Of a DNA stretch of 64,000 nt, positions 22,397 through 35,489 are shown piece by piece. This DNA comes from Glycine soja (Eukaryota; Streptophyta; Magnoliopsida; Fabales; Fabaceae). Made by a program: the position numbers and the translations under genes. Location: positions 35,470,913-35,534,912 of the forward strand of contig NC_041018.1 of the NCBI RefSeq assembly GCF_004193775.1, given 5' to 3'. Below the pieces are notes generated by a model that did not search any database, was not told the origin of the DNA, and saw only the letters and a program-made list of their open reading frames with translations. Every line of letters begins with the position of its first letter. The first letter of the stretch is position 1.

Positions 22397-25300
22397 ATGG
22401 ATCGAAGTTGAATGAAAAGACCATGCATAAGTGACGAGTATGAGAATGAGGTTGAAGATTTCTTGCAATTTGCACAAGAAAATGTAGCAGACTTTGGTGG
22501 AGTATACTTCTGTCCATGTGTTAAATGTTTGAATGGGCGACGACAATCTTTAGATGACATTAGAACACATCTTATATGTCATGGTATGAGTCCTACTTAT
22601 ACAAAATGGATATGGCATGGTGAGTTACCACAAATGTCATCAACCCCTCCGACTGCTCCACTTGATGAACAAGTCGGTGATTGTATAAAAGACATGCTAC
22701 GGGATCTTGGACAAAAGGGTTTTAGGCAAGCACATGCATCTTATTATGAAAAGTTTGATACTGATTCTAAGAAGCCATTATATATCGGATGCACAAAGTA
22801 CACATGGTTATCAGGGGTGTTAGCTTTGGTGAATTTGAAAGCAAGATTTGGGTGGAGTGACAAAAGCTTCAACGAATTAATTTTGTTATTGAAGAATAAG
22901 CTTCCTGTAGATAACACGTTACCGAAGACTCATTACGAGGCAAAGAAGATATTATGCCCTGTGGGTGTGGAATACCAAAAAATACATGCTTGCCCTAATG
23001 ATTGTATTTTGTATAGAGATCAGTTTGTCAAAATGCACAACTATCCTACATGTGGGGTGTCACGCTACAAAGTGAAGTCTGACGAATGTAGTGATGATGC
23101 AAGCATATACAATGATTGTCCATCAAAAGTGTGTTGGTATCTTCCAGTAATAGCAAGGTTTAAGCAATTGTTTGCTAATGTAGAAGACGCCAAAAACCTA
23201 ACATGGCATGCTAATGGGAGGATCAAAGATGGATTGCTCCGTCATCCTGTTGATTCTCCTCAATGGAAGACAATTGATCAGTTGTATCCAGAATTTGGAC
23301 AAGATCCCACAAACCTAAGGGTTGGTCTTGCTTCTGATGGAATGAATCCTTTTGGAAACTTGAGTTGCAATCATAGTTTGTGGCCTATTTTGCTGATCAT
23401 TTACAACCTTCCTCCTTGGTTGTGCATCAAATGGAAGTACATAATGATGCGTATGATGATAGTCGGTCCAAGACAGCCAGGAAATGACATTGATGTCTAT
23501 CTTGCTCCCTTGATTGAAGACCTCAGAAAATTGTGGGTAGAAGGGGTTGATGTGTGTAATGGGAATGCTCAGGAGACCTTCAAGTTGTGTGCAATGATTT
23601 TTTGCACCATTAACGGCTTTCCAACATATGGGAATTTGAGTGGATATAGTGTGAAAGGCCACCACGTATGTCCTATATGTGAGAAAGACACAAGTTACAT
23701 CCAATTAAAGCATGGAAAGAAGACAGTGTATACAAGACATCGAAGATTTTTAAAAACTTTTCACCCATATAGGCGAATGAAGAAAGCATTTAATAGGACA
23801 TCTAAGATTGACAATGCATCGAATCCCTTGTTAGGTCATCAAGCTTTTGATCGGCTGAAGAACATCATCCCTATGTATGGGAAGACACAAAAGAAGGATG
23901 GGTCCCACAACAACATATGGAAGAAAAAGTCTATCTTCTTTGATCTGCCTTACCGGTGTGATTTACATGTGAGACATTTTTTAGATGTTATGCATGTTGA
24001 GAAGAATGTCTGTGATAGTTTAGTTGGCACGCTGCTTAACATTAAAGGCAAAACAAAAGATGGTTTGAAATGTCATCAAGATTTAGTAGAAATGGGCATA
24101 CGACAACAGTTGCATCCAGTGCCAAAAGGTCTTCGAACGTATTTGGCACCAGCATGTCATACGATGTCAACGACTGAGAAAAAAAGTTTTTGTCATTGTC
24201 TGAAAAATGTAAAAGTCCCACAAGGATACTCTTCAAATATCAAGAGTCTTGTATCTATGACTGATATGAAATTGGTTGGGTTGAAGTCTCATGATTGTCA
24301 GGTTTTAATGCAACAATTATTGCTTGTAGCCATTTGGGGTATATTGCCTGACAAAGTTAGGGTTGCAATAACTCGATTGTGCTTTTTCTTCAATGTGATC
24401 TGCAGCAAAGTCATCGACCTGAAATAGTTGGATGATTTGGAAAATGAGGCTTCCATTATCATTTGCCAGTTGGAGATGTATTTTCCACCAGCATTTTTTG
24501 ACATTATGATTCACTTAGTTATTCATCTTGTTCGAGAAATATGGTTGTGCGGGCCCATATATCTGTGGTGGATGTATCCGGTTGAGCGGTACATGAAGGT
24601 GTTGAAAAGTTATACGAAGAATCAATATCGCCCAGAAGCAAGCATTGTAGAAAGGTACATCGCAAAAGAAGTTATTGAGTTTTGTTCTGAGTACATCGAT
24701 AATGCTTCACCTTTTGGTCTTCCTGAAAGCCGTCATGAGTCTACATGGCAAGGTAGGGGCACACGAGGATTCAATGTTGTAACCATGGATCGTTAGCAGG
24801 TCTTATAAGCGCATTTATATGTACTAAACAACACAGCTTAGGTTATACCATACATAGATGCTCACAAAGAACATGTCACAGCTTATCACCCAAACATGAA
24901 TATGATGCAGGTGTTGCAGGAGCACAATAGGAGTTTCATTAATTGGTTTAGAAAAACAATATTTGCTAGCGACAGTGGTTCTAAGACATTATCATTGTTA
25001 GCTATTGGGCCAAATCTCAATGTCCTCACTTGAAAGGGGTATGATATCAACAATTATGCCTTCTATACAAAGTCACAGGATGATAAAAGTACCGTGCAAA
25101 ACAGTGGAGTGACGATTGATGCTCATTCGAACCACTTTAGTAGTGCATTAGATAACCATCCTATTCAAGCGTCCATGCCTTATTATGGAGTCATTAAGGA
25201 AATCTGGGAGCTTGATTATGGTGAATTTAGAGTGCCTATTTTCAAGTGCCAATGGGTTAATGGAAATGCGGGTGTCCGACAAGACAAAATGGGGTTTGCT

Positions 25301-25588
25301 TTGGTTGACCTTCAAAGGATTGGTTACAAGGACGAGCCTTTCATCATGGCAGCACAAGCAAGATAGGTGTTTTATGTTGAAGATCCCAGTGACTCAAGAT
25401 GGTCAGTTGTTCTTTAGGGGAAAACAAGTGGTATCCCTCTTGATACTGATGCTTTAACCCTTGATGTTAATGAGATGTCGAGGTTCTCCCTACAAATGCC
25501 TTCCATAAATGTTGAAAATGAGGAGGATGATGTATATGCAAATCGTATCGATCATGATGAAGGTTTATGGGAAAATATGGCTACTTAA
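22397..25588 (+). pseudogene. TNP2-type CACTA transposase, decayed by stop codons
   Basis: DDE-type transposase of the Transposase_21 family that would cut the CACTA ends. One frame of about 1,063 codons runs from the ATG at 22397 to the TAA at 25586-25588 without a frameshift. Domains in order: Transposase-associated zinc-binding (YFCPCVKCLNGRR, about residues 40-55), the core with LGLASDGMNPFGN and DIDVYLAPLIEDL (about 310-375), DUF4218 (PPAFFDIMIHLVIHL, near 24490) and DUF4216 (IKEIWELDYGEFRVPIFKC, near 25200). Stops lie at 22409, 24425, 24794, 24806, 24839, 25031, 25364 and 25415. I chose 22397 because CACTA-C starts MDQSW where this copy reads MDRS-stop. Confidence 0.93.
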
Positions 25589-25728
25589 ATGCGGTATATA
25601 CCCAAATAATGTTTAACTTGTCCATAGTCATTTTGAATTTACAATTACTTGTCTTTCATTACAATTTGATACTTACATGTTGTGCTAATTAACTTGGCTT
25701 ACTTTTTTTTTTCTTTTTCTCAGGAGCC

Positions 25729-28700
25729 ATGGCAACACCCCCGAGATCCCCTCCACCTCCAAATTCTCCCAGCGCAATTACAAAAAGGAAGACTAGACAA
25801 ACTACCAAGCTGAGAAGATTGATTGGTAAAAGCTTGGATCAACCACGACCACCTGTGAACGTCAACCCTATTACTGGTAGAGGATTTGGCCCTCATAAAG
25901 AAAAATTCCATAGTTACCTGGGGGTAGTGGCGCGGGAGAAAATCCCTATTGTGCATTCTACTTGGAAAGTTGTCCCTGAATGTCTAAAAAACTTATATGG
26001 GATGACATTTTGGTAAGTGCACTTAAGCAACCACTTTGGTTTTTTATGTTTAATTTAGGTGCAAATGTCATTAATGCAATAAGTGTTTCAAAACTATTTA
26101 TTATTTTAGGGTAAATTTGACATCCCTGAAGGAACATCTGGGAAAAAGAAGGTGATGTCCATGGTTGCGACCAGATGGAGGCAATTTAAGTCCCCCCTCA
26201 CCACTAGATATGTATATGCTGAGAAAGACGGTGAACATAACCATGATCCATCTGCTAAGTATGGTTTGGATCGAGAAACATGGGAACAATTTGCAAAGAG
26301 TCGACAGACCCCTACTTGGCAGGTTTGAATTCAATTGTTTTTACATAACATTTTAGTTAGATAATTTTTATTAAAGTCATTAGTTAGTGGATAGTATTTG
26401 TAAATGGTGGCAGGGAATATGCAAAAAAGCATAGGAAATACAAAAATTCAATGACTCTCCCCACTTACTATCTTGTGGAGGGTACGATCTTCTTGAAAAA
26501 AAATTGATGGCTGAGAAAATGAAGACAAGACTGAACCAAGGTGAGTTTACTAAAAATATAGATATGGTCGTTGACCCTCCATCCCTTATTGCAAGACATG
26601 TCAAGTGGAAGATGGCTAAAACAAAGCAATATGGCCAAATGACATCTATAGCAGCTCAAGAAATCTCTGACAAAATTGTAAGTTCAATTTATGACTTGAT
26701 TTTAATTTCAATAATCCCTCTTTGAATCACACTTATGAGTCCCTTTTGTCTCGTTGTGACAAGATGATTTACAAGAACAAACAACACAGGGAACTTTTGT
26801 CCCACATGGTCGTCATGACATACTAAACACTGCGCTTGGCCGTCCAGAGCATCCTGGTCGTGTTCGTGTAGCTGGACATGGTGTCACCATTGGTAATTAC
26901 TTTGGACAGCGTTCCAGTGCCTCCAACAGTTCTTCAGCAACGATCACCCCATATCAATTGGTGGAAATCATAGGACATCTAAAGCTAGAGTGGAGGAGAG
27001 AGGTAGAAGACAAAAACAGATGGACTATGGACATAATGAAAAAGTAGTTGGATGCGATCAAGACTGAGTTATCCCAAATGAAAACACAACACTCAACCCC
27101 TGTTAGAGCGTCTAACCCTAATGTATTGGTTGCACATGTTAGCACCAAAGAAAGTTATGTTGAAGCTGCTGCAAATGTTGTTGTTAAGGACCGTTCTGCA
27201 GTTCATGTAACTACTATGGGCTTGTACATTGTTTGTGGCGACAGTACACAACTAGTGGCCTTGGGAAAGGTGTTTGAAGATGATGGCACGATACACAATG
27301 TTCCTTATGCAGATGATGTGGTCAGGGTCTGTGTTGTTACTATTTATGATGCTGACGCCAGGGTTCCATTTCCCACGTCAGAGATTCAATATGCCAGGGA
27401 GGCGAGTAACACATTCATTGGATGGCCGACACATCTTGTGAAACCTATCTCTAATGTAAGTAAATTCATTTTCGCTCTGGTTCATGTCATTTAAATTGCC
27501 ATTGGTAATACCTACTTTTTGATTAAATTTAATACTTATTTTGTTTAACCATATAGGATTCAAATCATAATGTGCGAAAACCAGTACGACGTGTTGATGA
27601 GTGCAATGCAGCTGCTAAAACAGATTCATTGGGAGAATTGATGAAGATACTGTATGACGTGTACCAAATTCCAGTGGAACTCTCGTGGGAGGGGAGCCAA
27701 TTTGGACTTCCAAATATAGGCGCAAAATTTTTCATCACACATGCTGATGTAGAGGAAATAATATCAGGTCACAAGTGTTTAAACATATCTATATTGCATC
27801 TGTGGATGATGTAAGTCATTTAATTGCAACCTTTAAGTTTGATTACCTCATAACCAACATTTTTAAATCTAATACATTAACAATAACCATTTTCTTGCCT
27901 TCCAAATAGTTTTATGGATGTGTGCGGTAAAAGCTGAGGTGATGGGTCACTGTATGGTTTCCTTGAGCCTCAGTCTATACATAATGCTAAGGACAGACGT
28001 GAACAATGCCAACAATACATTCAAACATGGGTCAAGGAATCACAACGACACATGTACTTAGGAGCTTACTTGCATCAGTAAGTTCAACTTTTGTAGTAAA
28101 TTAGGAAATTATTTGCTTGAAGAAGTACTTAATTATAATTGTCAACTTCAAGGCACATTGGCAACTATTTGTTTTGTGTCCAAGGGAAAACATGGTTGTT
28201 TGGTTTTGTTCTCTGCGGAAGAAGGCTTATATTAACATTAAAGCCACAATTGACAGGTTCTATTCAAAATTATAAATGATGGTCTTTGGAATTGTTGTTA
28301 GATATATAGGGTGAATGTTTGTCATATATATGGTTTTTTGTAATTTTTCTTACTAGTGCAATAAAGACAATAACCAGTTCTTTCGAAGGTATGTTTGATC
28401 AAGCTACACCTCGATGGGTTGAACCCAAGGTTAGAAATTATTTAATCAATACATGTTTTCAATGAACCCCTTTGTAATTTTTTAAGGGTTCAATGTTAAA
28501 TATATTTTCACTGTTAAATTTAGAGTCGTGTTCAAACCAGAGGGTACGAATGTGGATATTATGTCATGCATCGAATGTGGTGCATAGTCACTGGCAGTTT
28601 GAAGGATGAATGGAACAAGGTATATTTACTGCTTCAAATTTCAAATGTTACTTTCATTAATATTTGTTAAGTTACTAATAATGTGATGGATTGTTAATTT

Positions 28701-28804
28701 TGTAGTGGTTTTCTGATGGATCAGTGTTAGACGTGGAGGTCATCACAATACTTCGCAAGAAATGGGCAACATACTTTTTAGCAATTAGAAATAAGGGATG
28801 CTAA
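25729..28804 (+). pseudogene. CACTA second gene: plant transposase domain fused to Ulp1-like protease
   Basis: About ten exons with good GT-AG borders: 25729-26012, 26110-26322, 26414-26677, about 26767-27455, 27557-27810, 27910-28077, 28153-28256, 28357-28429, 28524-28619 and 28706-28804. Exons 1-4 carry a Transposase_24 (Ptta/En/Spm) signature: [48 protein letters not shown]. Exon 4 ends in a DUF8039-like block (VPFPTSEIQYAREA). Exons 7-10 form a C48 (Ulp1/SENP) cysteine protease: AHWQLFVLCPRENMVVWF with the catalytic His, and QTRGYECGYYVMHRM with the catalytic Cys. Stops at 26432, 27045 and in exon 6, plus a likely one-base loss near 26000, make it a pseudogene. Cellular role of the protease part is unknown. 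Confidence 0.85.
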
Positions 28805-29507
28805 ATATGATTTACATTATCTAGGAGTACATTTTTTTCTTTAATGACACCCTTCGGTTAAAAATTTTAAACAATTGTTTCATGTCACATTAATGGTTGC
28901 AAAGAACCTACTCGACGGTTTCGTGAGCACACTATATCTGAAAGGCACAATTAAGGTCTCCATTGTTTATGCTGAAATTCTTTCAGTTTTTGGTTTTATT
29001 TTATTATAAAATATACATTTTAATAGGATCAATGCAATTTTCTAAGGTGTTGTACAGCTTATATGCATGTTTGTTTTGCATTTTCTAAGGTGCTATATAG
29101 CTTATATGTATCTTTTGCATTTTCAATGGTGCTGTATAGCTTATATGTTTGTTTTCGACAGTTGGGCACTTGTTAGACCCTCTCTATCTTCAATTCTGAT
29201 AAGTCATAACCTGATCATGTGTACCAGGTGCTCCTTGCCTTAGGTGTCTCCTAAGCATGAATAATCGGTATCATCCTTTGATAGTAGTGTACATTTTTCA
29301 TTCTTCTGAGTTAATAATGTACCGCATAATGTATAATATATTGTTTCTTCCTCTTTGCAAAATTTATTTGTATAAAACTCTTCAACTTGAAAAAAGGCCT
29401 TTAAAATCTTTTTCTGGGTGCCAAATTGAATCATTTTTTGTAAAGGTAAGCATTGCACCTGTATTCCAAACTATTTTCAAATTTTCACTAAATTTTCTAA
29501 ATTTCAG
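28805..29507. other. CACTA-A region downstream of the second gene
   Basis: Contains three imperfect copies of a unit with AAGGTGCTGTATAGCTTATATG (29040-29160). A CATAACCTGATCATGTGTA block at 29205-29235 recurs at 29706-29735. No gene is seen. Confidence 0.55.
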
Positions 29508-29575
29508 GTTGACAAACCTCTACAAGATCCTACTACTTTGAAAAGTCATGATGGCGAAGTTATAGCAGTTGAGTG
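29508..29575 (+). pseudogene. Possible captured WD40-repeat exon
   Basis: A 68-base open stretch bounded by TTTCAG and GTAAAT splice-like borders encodes VDKPLQDPTTL then KSHDGEVIAVEW. The latter looks like the end of a WD40 repeat, perhaps of the CDT2/DTL type. It is too short to be sure. It lies in the same orientation as the better captured exons that follow. Confidence 0.35.
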
Positions 29576-31486
29576 GTAAATTCAGAACCTAACTTTGTTC
29601 AAGTTATCTTTAATATAGTATGGGTTTGTCCCATTATTTATGTGATAGATTTTTGCTTCTGTTGATTCCTAGAAACAAAGACTATGTGCTAACATTTTCT
29701 GATAAGTCATAACCTGATCATGTGTATCAGGAGCTCCTTTTGTTAGGTGTCTCCTGACAAAAACATTAGTGACCCTAGGCCACTGGTCTAAATCAACTCT
29801 CCTCCCTTCAAAACTGATTTGTCTCCACCCCAAGTTGGAAATCAATAACTGTTCCTAGAAATCACCCCAATTTGAACTTGTAATTTATTAATATTTTTTT
29901 TAACCCAAAACCAATTTGCTATACCTTGTTTAAAGATACCTATATCTTATGATGAGGGAAGCCTTCATATAGTTCACACTGAGAAAGCAGTTGTTCTTCT
30001 GATTCAGTTGAAAGTGCCCATATAATGTAATAGTGCTCAAAATATGACTGGGTTGGCAGACAAAGCTCAACTTAGTGGTTCTGAAGACGAAGGTTTGTTT
30101 TCTTCTTTCGATCGCACCACAAGTTTCTTGTGAGGATCATCGTTTCTTCTGTACTGTAATGTGATGTATCTTAAGATGGAAGTTTGCTCTTCAGTATTTG
30201 ACTCTTTGTGTTTTGATGAATATCCTGTTCAGATTTATGCTATTAAATTTCCTTTATTTTTTAATAATTATTAGCAACTTAATAATATGTATTTTAAAAT
30301 GCATGAATTTTGTGTTGCTGTTATTTTCTATTTATGGATGCATTATTTTCTATGTTGGGTTAGGTTACTGACATTCTATAATTTGGTTTCTTTTGGTATG
30401 ATTAAATTCTACTTTTGAAATTTTTGGAAGTGAATTTTATTCTGATGAATGGATTTTCTGGAGATGTATAGAACTGGTTAAAGCAAAATATGTATGTAGA
30501 TTTTGGTAGCCATCATCATGATCTCTGATGTTGAGCATGTGTACTGACTGCAATAGTCACTTGGCCTTGGCTGTCCAGGTTCACATTTCTGAATTTTAAA
30601 ATTAAAATAAAATATTAGGTGCTAGGTTTTAACAGTTTGCCCTTCCCCTCATGCAACTCTTTTTTAATTGTTTGGTAGTAATTAATGGTAGTAACAAGAT
30701 ATATTTATTATCTTCTTGGAAGTGTCTGGACCTTTAACATATTAGGTGTTAGGTTTTAACAGTCTGCCCTTCCCCTCATGCAACTCTTTTTTAATTGTTT
30801 GGTAGTAATTAATGGTAGTAACAGGATATATTTATTATCTTCTTGGAAGTGTCTGGACCTTTAACATCTTTTGTTTATTGCATCGCATGTGAATGGATGA
30901 ATAGTTCAGCAGGGTTGGCCTTTTCACCTCATGTTATCACTATTGGAGTTGGGGAGGTAGTAACACAATTTCTATGCATAAGCAATGTAGATGTTCATAG
31001 TTATTTAGTTCTCTTGTTCCTTTTCTGAATCCAGAATGTGAAGATGTTGAGACACAAATTTTATTGGTCCATTGCTGTTGTGGCTCTAAAATCATTTTTG
31101 ATGTCAACATAGGAAAAAAATGATTCATTCAATTTAGAAAAATTACTTTGTGCCTTGAAGAGTTGTGATCATTAGTCCATACTCCACATGGATCTAGAAG
31201 GCTATATCGAAAAACAGTGGGAATAGAACTTTTTATTTGTCCCAAAATTAATATGCTTCATTTTTATTCAGAATATTTACATAATTTTAATTTACCAATC
31301 ATGACATGCAATCCCCATGGATGGTTTATATAACTGGAAATCATTGAATGTATACATGATATTTTTAATTTCAATTTTCGAAAAGCATAATTACTTTATT
31401 CATCATGGAAACCTTCAAGATTTATTCCTGTCAATGCACATTAATTCAGAAGTTCTTTTGAATGATCAATTTTTCCACTATTTTAG
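29576..31486. other. CACTA-A interior without recognised gene
   Basis: AT-rich. It includes the tandem duplication listed at 30614-30867. It may contain introns of captured genes. The frames 30843-31028 and 31317-31571 (whose 3' part overlaps the AHL exon) show no domain of their own. Confidence 0.45.
30614..30867. repeat. Tandem duplication of 127 bases
   Basis: Two near-identical copies start ATTAGGTGCTAGGTT (30614) and ATTAGGTGTTAGGTT (30741), differing at only a few positions by eye. It is a recent local duplication. Confidence 0.92.
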
Positions 31487-32429
31487 GACATTGTGGCAAA
31501 ATTATTGTCATTATCACAACAAAGACCAAGGGCTCTGTGCACCATGTCGGGCACTGGGACAGTATCTTTAGTCACTCTGCGACAGCCTACTTCTACCAAT
31601 GCCAGTGTAACTTTCAAGGTGAAAGCACTAATTAGTATTGCTTAAAGTGCCTAAGGTTGGTTCTTATGTTGTAATAAGAAACTTGTTTTATTTTTTTAAT
31701 ATTTATAGGGACAATTCCAAATACTATGCTTGTCTGCTTCTTACTTGGTTGCCGAAGATGGTGGACCCTTGAATAGAACTGGTGGCATTAGTGTTTTACT
31801 CTCTAGCCCTGATGGTCATGTTATTGGTGGTGGTGTTGTTGTGCTTATTGCTGGAAGCCCAGTGCAAGTAACTTGATTGCTCTAAAATACACAGTAACTT
31901 GATTGCATCCTTAATTGCTTATTCATGCGGTTAATGCTGGAACAATTTTTTGAAACAAGAACTTGCTTCAAATGGATTAGGGAAGTAGAGACTGGAGATA
32001 CTCAGATAGGGATGCGGAGCTTAGACTTGTTCGTACTTTTGTATTGTTTCCTTGTTCAGCATGCTTCATGTTTTTCTGCATCATAGGATACTTCACATTC
32101 CAAACAATCAATACCAAAGCAATATATCAATAACCTAAAAACCAAATAGGTAGATAGAAGAATGAAGGTTTTGCTTGCTGCAGGTGATGTTGTGCAATTT
32201 TGATTACTGTGACTCAAAGACCAAGTCTAAACAAGCAACCACTCTCAAAGATGAAAGTTCAGAGCAACCTCCTTAGCATAACGATAAGTTAGCTTCTCCA
32301 GCTAGTGCTCCTGCTCTACTTGGTCAAAACTTTCTCCATTTTTCTGCAACAAACCTTTGGCCTGGATCCCAACCAGCAGAGCTGAAAAGCGCACACATGC
32401 ATACTACCATCGACTTGACTCACGGGTGA
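31487..32429 (+). pseudogene. Captured AHL (AT-hook nuclear-localised) gene fragment
   Basis: Three exons with intact splice borders: 31487-31618, 31709-31867 and 32184-32429. They encode most of the PPC/DUF296 domain (QQRPRALCTMSGTGTVSLV, LRQPTSTNASVTF, GQFQILCLSASYLVAEDGG, RTGGISVLLSSPDGHVIGGG) and the carboxy tail (HMHTTIDLTHG then TGA). AHL proteins bind AT-rich DNA in the nucleus. The AT-hooks and the amino half are missing, and TAG at 32274-32276 breaks the last exon. Retained introns show DNA-level capture, not retroposition. Identity as AHL is firm; the donor gene is unknown. Confidence 0.85.
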
Positions 32430-33389
32430 GATTTTATTTCAGAAGAAACATTTGCAAATTTGTAAATAATTTTTGTAGTAAATGAACTTGAGTTTGTGAG
32501 CATTGTGGCTGCTTTACACTAACACATGTTGTAACAAATGAATTATTCGGGGTTAAGTGATGATTGTTGGCATATCCCAAAAATGTCTGTTGAAATGATC
32601 ATATGACAAACTTCATTGGGATGCATGTTGTCCCGCATTGAATTTAATGAATTATGGGATCCCTCTTTGCGGACCAAAATGTTTAACGTTGAAACACGCT
32701 ACTCTAATTACCTAGTGTATTGAGCTCAATTATTTGCCTGTCATTTGATATTTGTTTATCATGCAGCCAAATAAACTGAACAAAATATATATGAGACTGA
32801 GCTGGACCTGAATCTTCACTAGTTTTTAATGTTAACTAGACTATTGTTGGAAAGACTATGTTTTAGAATGGAGATTTTATTCTTTAATAAATGTTTTTAT
32901 TTTAATAATTTGTTTAAGTGAAATAAGTAAAAGTAATAAATTAGTAGAATTTAATGTTTTAGGTTTTTTGTTTATTCTTATTAATATTATATCTTCATTT
33001 AAAAATAAATAGAAATCACTTTTTTTCGTAACACATTGAAGTCTTTCTGATGTTCTTCTACAATCATTTTAGCTAAACATAGATATACTTTAAATGAACT
33101 ACAATAATAATAACTATAATGTCTAATTATATTTATTGTTAGTTTAGGTTATAAAGGGACATGTGTAGCTGGCTTCCTAATTTTTTTGACTTTGTATAGT
33201 ACTAGTATTGCTTATGTACTAACCACAACAACTAGTCTGAGGTACTTTCCTCATAAAATGAGAATACCTCCTTAGCCTTTTCTTTTGCTTTTTATGTGAA
33301 AATAGAGAGACTAGCTTATTGATTTATTTTGGTTGTTGTTGGGGCCATATAAGCTAATGAAGCATGCTTATTCATTTTACATGCAATGC
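32430..33389. other. CACTA-A interior, AT-rich, no gene recognised
   Basis: Separates the AHL and permease fragments. It contains AT-rich sequence (32850-33150) with no domain. Nothing further is supported. Confidence 0.5.
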
Positions 33390-34369
33390 AATTCTGGGAT
33401 CAAATTGTTGTCACAAGAAAGGGCATGAAGCTCCTTATAAATATGGTGGCAATCTGTATATGGCACTGTTTGGACTTGTTCAGATTGTAATGTCATTCAT
33501 ACCGGATCTCCATAACATGGCATGGGTTTCAGTTGTTGCGGTACTTATGTCCTTTACATACTCATTTATTGGACTAGGACTAGGCATAGCAACAGTCATA
33601 AGTAAGGCTCATCTTCAATCAATTGTTTTCAATTTAATATTCTTATTTTATTCAAAGTAGTTTTTTAATTTCAAGCCTTCTGAATTCTCATATGGACAAA
33701 ACTTAAGTACATTTCTTTAATTGATATCTTTATTGCACTAATTACCAAGGTAAAATTTCAATTCTAATTGAAGAACAACAATAACAACACCTAACAAATT
33801 GTTATTATGTTTTGTCCTTATCATAATTAAAGCAACACCATGAAGAAAGAAAAATATTAGCATTCTAAAATCCATAGCATGCTACTACTACATTGGTTCT
33901 TACGACTTTGGTTGCACTTGTAGAAAATGGAAGAATTATGGGAAGCTTGACAGGAATACTAACTCATAAAATTGCTGACAAATTTTGGTAGTCTTCCAAG
34001 CACTTGGTGACATTGCCTTTGCCTATCCGTACTCCATTCTCCTTCTTGAGATCCAGGTACCTTAACATTTCATGCATTTCCAAATTGAGTGGGTAAAGAG
34101 TGACATAAGACAAACAGAAAAGAATTTATAGCTGACACAAGCTACTAAATTTTGTTGAACAAAGGACACTTTACAGTCTCCTCCACCAGAAAATCAAACC
34201 ATGCAATCTTCTACCTGTGCTGTGGATGCTTTGGATATGCAGCTTTTGAAAATGATACACCAAGAAACCTCTTGACAGGGTTTGGCTTTTTTGAGCCTTT
34301 CTGGTACTACTAATGATACACCATGCTGTGGATGCTTGCATCATTCTTCACTTGGTGGGAGGATATCAG
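33390..34369 (+). pseudogene. Captured amino acid permease (AAP) gene fragment
   Basis: Three exons: about 33390-33601, 33924-34056 and 34165-34369. They encode NCCHKKGHEAPYKYGGNLYM, LFGLVQIVMSFIPDLHNMAW, SFTYSFIGLGLGIATVI, then NGRIMGSLTGIL and, after a one-base shift at a TGGTAG, VVFQALGDIAFAYPYSILL. Exon 3 encodes FYLCCGCFGYAAFENDTP and NLLTGFGFFEPFW, with a frame change and a loss of about a dozen residues after NQTM. AAPs are plasma-membrane proton/amino-acid symporters. Only the middle membrane segments are present; both ends of the protein are missing. Introns are retained, as in the AHL fragment. Confidence 0.9.
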
Positions 34370-35469
34370 GTACTACTAATGTTACATATCAAAAGTAACT
34401 TCAAAAGTAATTTTATGCATTATGCATTATGCATAATTTTTAAGTTTAGAAATGCATGATTCAAGACTCAGATTGCATGATTAAATATGGTATGCTTCGA
34501 CAAGTTCACAATTTGCATCATGCTATGAATCATAATTCATAAATGATTTTGAATCATGAGATGCATACGTGAACTGATACGATTCCATTATGATTGATAT
34601 GAACTGCAACATTCAGTGGTTTAGTTTTTTTCCTCCTTTTTTCTTTTCTTTTCCATTTTTATCAAAGAAATTGAACACTTATATTAACTTAAATTGTTAA
34701 TTGAAAAGAAACATCAGGAGTCCAAGCAAAAGTACCTTATGCAATGTATACGCTTTGTTTTTTAATTGAAAAGAAATGACTTTGTTTTTTGTTCTTCTGA
34801 AATAGAAGCTTGCTGCTAGTTTACTTTATAACTTGGTAGCAGATGAGTCATCCTTAGGTTCAACTCTGCTAACCATATAAAAGTTCTTATTTCAACCTTT
34901 TTTTTATCTGTGTGAATGGATCATGCATGTTCACTGCCACCCATTTAAATCTGAATGGATCAACTCTGCTAACCATACAATTCACTGATGCAAACTACCA
35001 TTTGCTTTATTTGTAGGATGCTTGGATACTTTACAATTGGGTAAATTGTGTGTTGTGAAAAGATCGTTTATTTCATTTATGTGTTCAAATTTGGGAGTAA
35101 AATCATGTGGTCCTGTGCTGTATAGTGTTTCAACCATTAATCCATTCCATTTTGGGTAAAGCACATGAAGCTTCAAACTCAGTTGTTGATACCAAAACTT
35201 ATTACATACATGCATGAAGCTTAGAAATTCTATTGTATTATAATGGTCCTATATATATATATATATATTCATTTTTTCAAACTTGACATTAGTCTCATTT
35301 ATTATGTAAATTCCTATAATATGAAATTAAATGATTCTATTCAATTGTAAGTAGACTTCATAAATGTTGAAAAATAATGATGATACTTTTGGTTTCCATC
35401 AATGTACAGTGTCTTGCTTAAAGGTACCAGAGCACAAAAAGAAACACAAAAATATTAAAAAAGGGCACA
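34370..35469. other. CACTA-A interior, no gene recognised
   Basis: AT-rich, with a short TA run at 35249-35268. The minus frame at 34982-35215 has no recognisable domain. Confidence 0.5.
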
Positions 35470-35489
35470 AAAAAAACCAAAAAAAAAAC

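Noticed and set aside
23315..23704. 129-residue minus-strand frame.
   Set aside because: Antisense shadow of the well-supported transposase frame.
24425..25417. Multiple in-frame TAG/TGA codons as programmed readthrough or recoding.
   Set aside because: TAG, TAA and TGA all occur, the sites fit C-to-T decay of Gln/Trp codons, and the second gene also has a likely one-base loss.
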